Shown one piece after another: positions 1 through 5,465 of a stretch of DNA of 10,180 bases (the first letter of the stretch is position 1; each line of letters starts with the position of its first letter). Source of the stretch: Bacteroidota bacterium (GTDB lineage: Bacteria; Bacteroidota; Rhodothermia; Rhodothermales; JAAAOL01); the NCBI GenBank assembly GCA_009908885.1, contig JAAAOL010000198.1, positions 1 through 10,180 of the forward strand, written 5' to 3'. Position numbers and translations under genes: made by a program. The notes under the pieces are model-generated. The model was not told where the DNA came from and made no database searches. It was given only the letters and a program-made list of their open reading frames with translations.

Positions 1-1091
1 GCCGGGACGTCCTGCCCGATGCGCCCGCTGCGGTACTGCGGAAAGCGGCGCTGCACGAAGTCGAGCACGGCGGCAGCATGCCGGTTGCTCATGGCGATGA
101 CGAGCATCTGATGCTGCCGCGCCGGGCGCAGCCCCGCCTCGGCGGCCTGGTCGTGCAGGCGCGACCGCTTCTCGGCGAAACGCTGGAAGGCCGGGGCGAG
201 CAGCGACTCCAGGTAGACCTCGTGAAAGCGCAGCCGCCGCCGCGCCAGGTAGGCGTCCACCTCCTGGCTGGACCCGAACTCGGCCAGGCCCGACAGGGAG
301 AGTTCGACCTCCTCGCCCGTGTCCTCGCGCACCATCTGCAGGCGGTAGTCGATGACGTGCGCCTCCACCCGCTTCAGGATGCCGCCCTCGGCGTGGGCGT
401 CCCGCATGGTAACTTCGTGCAGCGCCACGTAGTACTGATCGCCGTCCTCGCGCAGCTCGAACGGCACGCCGAAGAGCGTCTTGTTGTCGCTGCGCATGGG
501 CGTCCCGGAAAGCCCCACACTGCCGACGTGTGGAAACTGGCTGATGCGCTGGGCCCACGTCCCGTCGTCGGCCAGGTGGTGCACCTCGTCGAAGACGAAC
601 AGGCAGCGCCCGTGCTGGCAGTACTGGAGGAGCGCTCGGTGGCCGCTGTCGCCGCTGGCGTACTGGTACGTAGTGATGATGATCTGCGTCTGCAGGTTCT
701 TCAGAAAGACCTGCTCGGAATCCGCCACGCAGAACGAGAGCGGCGGCGCGCCCAGGTTGCGGAACAGCTCCGTCAGCTCGTGCGGGTCGGCGTACTGATC
801 GCGCAGGTTGCCGCGCGGGACGAAGACGACGAGGCGATCGGCCACGTCCAGCGCATAGGCCACCAGAAACGAGGCCAGCGCCGTGATGGTCTTGCCGTAG
901 CCGGGCACGAAGACGCCGAGGTGGTTCGTCTCGCCCCGGTGCAGCGCGTGGGCCCACTTGTAGAGAAACGCATACTGGCCGCGCCGAAAGCGAAAGTCGC
1001 CCTGCAGGGCGATCCCCGGCAGGGCGTCTTGAACGTCGAAATCGTGCGGCTCGGGAAAGCTGGAGGGATCGGACTCGGGTGCTAGCGCCAT
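1..1091 (-). CDS. DEAD/DEAH-box superfamily 2 helicase (ResIII-like), N-terminal part
   Basis: The frame stays open for 363 codons from an ATG at 1091 to the left edge, so the C-terminus is missing. The protein should be an ATP-driven helicase or translocase on DNA or RNA. Visible SF2 motifs in order are an RRGQ Q-like motif (residues 36-39), Walker A PGYGKT (63-68), a motif Ia region VVFVPRGNL (88-96), motif Ib-like IITTYQ (138-143), the DEVHH Walker B box (168-172, DExH type) and motif III LSGTP (194-198). A later segment, LVIAMSNRHAAAVLDF, fits the start of the second RecA-like domain. There is no signal peptide or membrane segment, so it is cytosolic. The start is the first ATG; no Shine-Dalgarno sequence is obvious before it. 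Homologues of this general type occur in restriction, phage and repair settings, and the missing part and unseen neighbours prevent a finer call. A long plus-strand ORF over the same bases is its shadow. Confidence 0.88.
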   Translation of the reverse strand, partial: MALAPESDPSSFPEPHDFDVQDALPGIALQGDFRFRRGQYAFLYKWAHALHRGETNHLGVFVPGYGKTITALASFLVAYALDVADRLVVFVPRGNLRDQYADPHELTELFRNLGAPPLSFCVADSEQVFLKNLQTQIIITTYQYASGDSGHRALLQYCQHGRCLFVFDEVHHLADDGTWAQRISQFPHVGSVGLSGTPMRSDNKTLFGVPFELREDGDQYYVALHEVTMRDAHAEGGILKRVEAHVIDYRLQMVREDTGEEVELSLSGLAEFGSSQEVDAYLARRRLRFHEVYLESLLAPAFQRFAEKRSRLHDQAAEAGLRPARQHQMLVIAMSNRHAAAVLDFVQRRFPQYRSGRIGQDVP

Positions 1092-1243
1092 GCAGGGTGG
1101 GATACTTCGATGGAGCAACGAACGGCGTAGACGAGAGCGTCGGCGCCTCTCCTACCGGGCGATGAACATACAGATCCACATGGTGCCCTGCAGCCCACCT
1201 CCGACGAATTTCGGACGCAGTCTGTGCTCCTGCGACATCGACG

Positions 1244-1657
1244 CTACGGGTGTGAATCCGCCGCCGACTCCACACCGGCCCCGAACGCCATCGTCTCCAG
1301 CAACGATGTCCCCTCACCGTCGCGGATGACCTGGAAGAAGGGCTGATCGTCGGCGTCCAGACCGAGGCGAAGGCCCTGCTGCATGTCCTCGCTGGTGAGG
1401 ACCAGCACCGCCTGATCCCCCTCGTTCATCAGCCCGGCGATCCGCGATGGGCCCAGAAGCGCCAGCATCGACCGCTCCTCGGAGGCGATGAGCCGATTCA
1501 CGCGCGGCAGGTTGTTCTGCACAAGTTCGATGTCGCCCGTCTCAGCATCGCGGGTCAGTTCTGCATACCGCTTGTTTGTCCGGAAACGAAAGGTGAGCAT
1601 CGCTCCACAGATGGAGACCAGCGGCATCGGTCTCGGCGGCGCGCCCGTCGTAGACAT
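1244..1657 (-). CDS. Hypothetical protein, probable C-terminal part of a frameshifted membrane protein
   Basis: An ORF of 137 codons ends at TAG (1244-1246). I do not recognise the family. The first 19 or so residues from the ATG at 1657 are low-quality (Pro/Arg-rich) and overlap the other small ORF in a different frame. From about residue 20 the sequence becomes protein-like, with short alternating strands such as LTFRFRTNKRYAEL, SMLALLGPSRIAGLM, AVLVLTSED and LRLGLDADDQPFFQVI. These resemble repeated short beta-strand segments seen in small membrane-anchored proteins with a soluble beta-rich tail. The upstream ORF (1542-1790) supplies a coiled coil and a transmembrane helix but no tail, so the two probably form one protein of about 181 residues split by one extra base. 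It could instead be a real, separately translated protein starting at 1657. Confidence 0.5.
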   Translation of the reverse strand: MSTTGAPPRPMPLVSICGAMLTFRFRTNKRYAELTRDAETGDIELVQNNLPRVNRLIASEERSMLALLGPSRIAGLMNEGDQAVLVLTSEDMQQGLRLGLDADDQPFFQVIRDGEGTSLLETMAFGAGVESAADSHP

Positions 1658-1790
1658 TGTTGCTGTACAGCATCCAGCCGCCCATCAGCAAGACGAACAC
1701 CATTGACACCAGGCTCCAGCGCTGCAAGCGGCGGTGTTTCCGTTCGAGAACATCGAGGCGTTCGGCAAGACCGTCAGGGGGAATTGACAT
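1542..1790 (-). CDS. Hypothetical single-pass membrane protein, probable N-terminal part of a frameshifted gene
   Basis: An 82-residue ORF from the ATG at 1790. Residues 8-23 form a charged heptad-like segment (LAERLDVLERKHRRLQ), probably a short coiled coil. Residues 26-42 are a hydrophobic transmembrane helix (SLVSMVFVLLMGGWMLY), followed by a presumed extracytoplasmic stretch beginning SNNVYDGRAAETDAAG. The final residues (FPDKQAVCRTDPRC) look out of frame. The ORF overlaps the 1244-1657 ORF by 116 bases, and the whole span 1244-1790 is 547 bases, one more than a multiple of three, so one extra base would join them. A longer in-frame start at 1883 exists, but its added residues look non-coding. 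Function unknown. It points away from the histidine kinase at 2020, with 229 bases between them in which I see no convincing promoter. Confidence 0.5.
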   Translation of the reverse strand: MSIPPDGLAERLDVLERKHRRLQRWSLVSMVFVLLMGGWMLYSNNVYDGRAAETDAAGLHLWSDAHLSFPDKQAVCRTDPRC

Positions 1791-2019
1791 TGGCGCTGGG
1801 CGGTTGCGAGAACATGCGAGACCAGTGGAATATACGGTATTGAACGCCAACAAGACCCAGACATCCTTGCTGCCTCTCGCCACAGGTGATAACTACCAGG
1901 ACTCGGGAATTCATCCACGCTTTTCGGCCGCAGCCTTTCAGCAATGCAACTCCCGGTTCTCGGCCCGATAATTGCCTTTGTGTCTACCAGATAGACCCTC
2001 ATCGATTCTATATAATCTC

Positions 2020-3165
2020 ATGCCGCTTCCCACCGACTTCGCCCCCGCCGAACGCGCCGCGTCCGAGCAGATTCAGGCGCAGCGCCGCCACTTCGCCGAC
2101 GTGCCCCTCCTCACGGAGTTGCTGGATGCCATCCCGACCTTCTTCCTCGTCCTGAACGAGCAGCGCCAGACGGTCTTCGCCAACAAGGCCGTCCGCGACG
2201 TGCTGGACGCGCCGGAGGATGACCTCCTCGGCGCACGTCCCGGCGACCTGTTTGGATGTACGCATGCGACGACGTCGCCCGGTGGGTGTGGCACGACGAC
2301 CTTCTGCCGCTACTGTGGCGCCGTCCAGGCCATCCTGTCGGCCCTGCGCGGCGAAGAGACCGTGCAGGAGTGCCGCATTCGTCAAGAGGATGACGGCGCG
2401 CTCGACTTTCGCGTCTGGGCCACTCCGATCTCGGTCAACGACGCGCTCTTCACCGCCGTCGCCTTTCAGGACATCAGCCACGAAAAGCGACGCCGGGCGC
2501 TGGAGCGCACTTTCTTCCACGACGTCCTCAACACGGCGGGCGGGCTGCGCGGCGTCATCGACGTCCTCGACGAGGTGGACGGCCCGCTCTTCGAGGAGTT
2601 CGTCACGATGGCCCAGCATTCCGCCGACGCGCTCGTCAGCGAGATCAACGCCCAGCGCACGCTGACGGCCGCGGAGAACGGTGACCTGCAGGCGCGCCCC
2701 GAAGTGGTGATCTCGACCTCAGTGCTACGTAGCGTGCAGGAGATCTACGAGCGGCATCCGGTGGCGCGCGACCGGACGTTGCGGCTGGCCCCGGACATGG
2801 CCTACGCAGTGTTCACGAGCGATCCGGCGCTGCTCCGGCGCGTCCTGGGCAACCTCGCCAAAAACGGCCTGGAAGCCACCGAGGCGGGCGCGGTGGTGAC
2901 GATGGGGTGCTCGACGGACGATGACGAGATCACGTTCTGGGTGCACAACCCGGGCCACATGCCCGAAAAAGTGCAACGCCAGCTCTTCCAGCGCTCCTTC
3001 TCCACCAAGGGCGACGGGCGCGGGCTGGGCACGTACAGCATCAAGCTGCTTACGGAGCAATACCTGGGCGGCCAGGTGGACTTCACCTCCACGCCAGCGG
3101 ACGGCACCACCTTCACGATCACCCTCCCCATCCGCTTCGACGCCGAACAGGTGATGCCCGGATAG
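2020..3165 (+). CDS. Cytosolic PAS-domain sensor histidine kinase with a Cys-rich sensor
   Basis: A 381-residue kinase with no membrane segment, so it senses an intracellular cue. The PAS domain covers about residues 30-155 (LLDAIPTFFLVLNEQRQTVFANKA at its start, then ending at AVAFQDIS). It contains a cluster of C80, H82, C90, C96 and C99, the last four residues of which are arranged as GGCG-x4-CRYCGA. This spacing fits metal, Fe-S or redox-switch chemistry. The phospho-acceptor is probably H167 in FFHDVLNTAGGL. The ATPase domain has an N box (NLAKNGLEAT, N278 and N282), a variant G1 box HNPGHMP where Asn replaces the usual Asp, an F box (LFQRSFSTK) and a G2 box GRGLGTYSIK. I chose ATG 2020 over the in-frame TTG at 1972 because homology-like sequence begins only after it and the preceding residues are poor. 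No response regulator is adjacent, so this is an orphan kinase here. It converges on the DUF2480 gene. Confidence 0.94.
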   Translation: MPLPTDFAPAERAASEQIQAQRRHFADVPLLTELLDAIPTFFLVLNEQRQTVFANKAVRDVLDAPEDDLLGARPGDLFGCTHATTSPGGCGTTTFCRYCGAVQAILSALRGEETVQECRIRQEDDGALDFRVWATPISVNDALFTAVAFQDISHEKRRRALERTFFHDVLNTAGGLRGVIDVLDEVDGPLFEEFVTMAQHSADALVSEINAQRTLTAAENGDLQARPEVVISTSVLRSVQEIYERHPVARDRTLRLAPDMAYAVFTSDPALLRRVLGNLAKNGLEATEAGAVVTMGCSTDDDEITFWVHNPGHMPEKVQRQLFQRSFSTKGDGRGLGTYSIKLLTEQYLGGQVDFTSTPADGTTFTITLPIRFDAEQVMPG

Positions 3166-3228
3166 ACGAGGCGATCAGAACAGCTGGTAGAGAGGCCTCA
3201 CGTATCAGTTTAGCGCATCCGTAGGTCG

Positions 3229-3246
3229 GTAGAGACGCGTCTCTAC
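3229..3246. repeat. 18-bp perfect palindrome between convergent genes
   Basis: GTAGAGACG is followed directly by its reverse complement CGTCTCTAC. It lies between the 3' ends of the histidine kinase and DUF2480 genes, where a shared transcription stop could sit, but neither strand has a following T-tract, so it is not a classic intrinsic terminator. An 8-base direct copy of its left edge (GGTAGAGA) occurs at 3186-3193 and again at 3228-3235. GTAGAGACG-type inverted repeats are, from memory, common dispersed intergenic elements in several bacterial groups. Confidence 0.6.
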
Positions 3247-3284
3247 GGGGAATCTGCGCCGACCGTCACGGGGTGAAATCGGGA

Positions 3285-3863
3285 TTACTTCCCCGGCGTC
3301 GGCAGGTCGGCGGCGACGGGTTTGGCGGCTTTCGTCGCGGCTGCGGACTTCTTCTCGGCCTTTGGGCGGCGCCACAGCGGGACGGACGAGCACGGCTCGC
3401 CGAACATCAGCTTACGCGCCACCTGCTGCAGCTTCTGCGTCGCCAAGAGATAGGCATTGGGCGGGACGAGTTTGCTCCCGCAGCCTTTGACCACGACGAT
3501 GCGCCCCTCGTATTCCGACCAGTCCTCGGCCTCCAGCGCCCGCACGAAGTGATCTCGCACGAGGTCGGCTTTGCGGCCCAGCGCCACGGACGCAGCGACG
3601 CCCTTCAGCTTCGTGGCGACGAGCATGTAGGCCCACGTCGGCACGATGGCGTCAGCGGAGCAGTGGATGGCGACGTGCTGCCCGGAGTACTGCGACCAGT
3701 CGTGCTCCTTTACGCGCTCGCGGAAGACCTTCTCACGCAGGATCAGCCCCTCCACGAGGAACGGCTCCAGGTCGAGTTCGGCGACGGGCTGACCGTCCCA
3801 CAACTCTTCCAGGTTGTACACCTCGATCTCACTCTCTTGGACGCGATTCGTAAGCGGCTCCAT
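3285..3863 (-). CDS. DUF2480 family protein
   Basis: A 192-residue soluble protein. The family is recognised from blocks such as EGLILREKVFRE (38-49), EHDWSQY (53-59), VAIHCSADAIVPTWAYML (64-81), VVVKGCGSKLVPPNAYLL (123-140) and LMFGEPCSSVPLW (152-164). Biochemical function is not established. I recall homologues beside SUF Fe-S assembly genes in Bacteroidota; here a cysteine desulfurase gene lies just upstream on the same strand, which supports a link to Fe-S biogenesis by context only. Three cysteines sit in conserved blocks (C68, C128, C158). Residues 55-96 and 114-155 are an internal duplication. The tail after residue 166 is Lys/Ala-rich and probably disordered. The ATG at 3863 is preceded almost immediately by an AT-rich heptad array instead of a Shine-Dalgarno sequence. 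Confidence 0.95.
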   Translation of the reverse strand: MEPLTNRVQESEIEVYNLEELWDGQPVAELDLEPFLVEGLILREKVFRERVKEHDWSQYSGQHVAIHCSADAIVPTWAYMLVATKLKGVAASVALGRKADLVRDHFVRALEAEDWSEYEGRIVVVKGCGSKLVPPNAYLLATQKLQQVARKLMFGEPCSSVPLWRRPKAEKKSAAATKAAKPVAADLPTPGK

Positions 3864-3865
3864 GG

Positions 3866-3900
3866 TTCGATTTTCGATTGGCGATTTTGGATTTGCGATT
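3866..3900 (-). repeat. Array of five degenerate heptanucleotides abutting the DUF2480 start
   Basis: Read on the minus strand, the bases just before the DUF2480 ATG split into five tandem 7-mers: ATCGCAA, ATCCAAA, ATCGCCA, ATCGAAA and ATCGAAC. The last unit ends two bases before the ATG. The array is AT-rich in an otherwise GC-rich region and would occupy the ribosome-binding zone of the mRNA. On the plus strand the same structure appears as an 11-bp direct repeat GCGATTTTGGA at 3881-3891 and 3895-3905. Confidence 0.7.
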
Positions 3901-3949
3901 TTGGACTACTTACCGGACCCTTTTGGTTTCATGATGTATCAACCCCTCA

Positions 3950-4080
3950 GTCGCACCCCAAGAGTACTTCCTCCGGGGCGCTCCGCGACAGCTCCCCGGA
4001 CCAGGGGAGCCATGGTCAGGCGGAACGCAACACACTGATTCTCTTCCCCTGGACAGGGGAAGTCCCGCCTAGCGGGGAAG
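3950..4080. repeat. Cluster of intergenic hairpins, probable dispersed repeat element
   Basis: The space between the DUF2480 and desulfurase genes carries several inverted repeats: GTCGC 3950-3954 with GCGAC 3985-3989, enclosing CCCC 3956-3959 with GGGG 3975-3978; GCTCCCC 3991-3997 with GGGGAGC 4004-4010; CTTCCCCTG 4043-4051 with CAGGGGAAG 4054-4062; and CCCGC 4064-4068 with GCGGG 4072-4076. Neither strand has a T-tract after these stems. The combination of hairpin pairs with the flank ATCAACCCCTCAGTC resembles abundant non-coding intergenic repeats I remember from other genomes. No ORF within it looks like a protein. Confidence 0.55.
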
Positions 4081-4148
4081 GAGTAGATCACCTATTCTGT
4101 GCAGTGAAGCTTGATCCCGGAAACGGTCCGGTAGCTAGGATTTAGGAC

Positions 4149-5309
4149 TTACGAGTGGAGGACGGCGTCGCCGCGCAGGGACGTGACGGCGTCGATGACG
4201 TGCGCGGCGGCGTGCTCCATCTGCTCGGCGGTGGTGAAGCGGCCCAGGCTGAAGCGGATGGTGCTGCGGGCGTCGTCCGCCGGGACGCCCATCGCCGTGA
4301 GGACGTGGCTGGGCTTGTTGGAGTCGGACGAGCACGCGCTGCCTGTGGACACGGCGAGGTCGCGCAGGGCCAGCATCAGCTTGTCGGCGGGCGCGCCCCG
4401 GAAGGTGACGTTGGCCGTGTTCGGCAGGCGCGGGGCGGGGCGGCCGTTGATCTGGACGTCGGGTAATGCTTCCACCAACCGCGCTTCGAAGGCGTCGCGC
4501 AGCGGTTCGAGGCGTTCGGCATCGTCGGCCTGGTCGTCGCGCGCGAGCGTCGCTGCTGCGCCTAATCCGACGATGCCTGGGACGTTGAGCGTCCCGCCGC
4601 GCAGGCCGTCCTCCTGCCCGCCGCCGTCCACCTGTGGCACGAGGCGCACGCGGGGGCGGCGCTTGCTGTGGTAGAGGAAGCCAACACCCTTCGGACCGTA
4701 GATTTTGTGCGCCGAGCCGACGAGCAGGTCGGCATGCTCCGCGCTGACCGGCGTCTTGCCGAGGGCCTGCGTGGTATCCGTCAGAAAGAGGCTGCCCCGA
4801 TCGCGGACGCGCTCGTAAATCTCCGGAATCGGCTGGAGGACGCCCGTCTCGTTGTTCGCCCACATGACGGCGACGAGGATCGTCTCGTCGGTGAGGGCCG
4901 CCTCCAGCGCGTCGAGGTCGAGGCGACCGTCGGCGTCGACCGGCAGGTACGTCACCTCCACGCCGCTTCGCTCCAGCGCCTGGCAGGCATCGAGCACGGC
5001 TTTGTGCTCCGTCTGCACGGTGACGACGTGCTGCCCCTTCCGCGCGTACGCTTCGGCCACGCCCTTGAGCGCCAGGTTGAGCGCCTCGGTGGCGCCGGAC
5101 GTGAATGTGATCTCGCGCGGCGCCGCGCCGATACTCTCGGCCACCTGCTCCCGCGCCTGATCGACCGCTTCGTCCGCCGTCCACCCGAACGGATGCCCCG
5201 CACTGGAGGCGTTGCCGTAGTGCTCCCGGAAGAACGGCAGCATCCGGTCGAGCACCCGGTCGTCGACGGGCGTCGTGGCGTTGTTATCGAGGTAGATCGG
5301 CAGCTGCAT
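4149..5309 (-). CDS. Cysteine desulfurase, NifS/IscS family (PLP enzyme)
   Basis: A 386-residue class V aminotransferase-fold enzyme that takes sulfur from L-cysteine, leaving alanine, and holds it as a persulfide for Fe-S cluster assembly or other thiolation pathways. The length is normal for the family. Visible signatures are YLDNNATTP (6-14), ITFTSGATEALNLAL (67-81), the ring-stacking His in QTEHKAV (H102), WANNETG (150-156), the PLP-contacting D178 and Q181 in LTDTTQALGK, the Schiff-base lysine K202 in SAHKIYGPKG, RGGTLNVP (237-244) and the catalytic C326 in STGSACSS followed by PSHVL. The loop and PSHVL fit the group I NifS/IscS class and not SufS. It lacks the C-terminal extension typical of E. 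coli IscS, so I give no symbol. No scaffold gene (iscU, nifU, suf) is in the window. The receptor gene lies 156 bases upstream, so separate transcription is possible. Confidence 0.97.
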   Translation of the reverse strand: MQLPIYLDNNATTPVDDRVLDRMLPFFREHYGNASSAGHPFGWTADEAVDQAREQVAESIGAAPREITFTSGATEALNLALKGVAEAYARKGQHVVTVQTEHKAVLDACQALERSGVEVTYLPVDADGRLDLDALEAALTDETILVAVMWANNETGVLQPIPEIYERVRDRGSLFLTDTTQALGKTPVSAEHADLLVGSAHKIYGPKGVGFLYHSKRRPRVRLVPQVDGGGQEDGLRGGTLNVPGIVGLGAAATLARDDQADDAERLEPLRDAFEARLVEALPDVQINGRPAPRLPNTANVTFRGAPADKLMLALRDLAVSTGSACSSDSNKPSHVLTAMGVPADDARSTIRFSLGRFTTAEQMEHAAAHVIDAVTSLRGDAVLHS

Positions 5310-5366
5310 AGTTCAGAACGTCGCTCGGCAATTGCTTCGCGATGTTCAACCGATGCCGTGCTAATA

Positions 5367-5463
5367 GGTTTGGGGTTGTGGGTTCCGAGTTGCGGGTTCG
5401 TTGGCACTCAACCCACGCTCCTTACCAACCAGGAACCACCCCATCAACGAACCAGGAACCTCG
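5367..5463. repeat. GGTTnnn heptad array with a complementary AACCnnn arm
   Basis: Between the receptor and desulfurase genes, 5367-5401 splits into five tandem 7-mers: GGTTTGG, GGTTGTG, GGTTCCG, AGTTGCG and GGTTCGT. Further on, AACC-led 7-mers occur in pairs (5427-5440 and 5450-5463), with an 11-bp direct repeat AACCAGGAACC at 5427-5437 and 5450-5460. The two arms are partly complementary: GGTTCGTTG (5395-5403) pairs perfectly with CAACGAACC (5445-5453). The element could fold as a long imperfect hairpin downstream of the receptor gene and upstream of the desulfurase ATG at 5309. Confidence 0.65.
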
Positions 5464-5465
5464 CC

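Noticed and set aside
78..1085. A 335-codon plus-strand ORF
   Set aside because: It is antisense to the helicase frame, which carries all the SF2 motifs in order; the plus-strand translation shows no domain.
1133..1151. GAGAG/CTCTC inverted repeat as a terminator between the helicase and the small membrane-protein ORFs
   Set aside because: The stem is only five base pairs with an imperfect interior and no T-tract on either strand.
1973..1980. TGCCTTTG as a Bacteroidota -7 box (TAnnTTTG) for the kinase gene
   Set aside because: It has one mismatch, and no TTG element lies about 19 bases upstream, so it is too weak to report.
2011..2016. TATAAT three bases before the kinase ATG, as a promoter for a leaderless mRNA
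   Set aside because: A -10 box there would place the transcription start a few bases inside the coding sequence, after the A of the ATG, and no matching -35 element is visible. Bacteroidota-type promoters also use a different consensus.
3866..3905. Heptad array as a CRISPR or CRISPR-like repeat
   Set aside because: The units are 7 bases with no spacers, and no cas gene is present.
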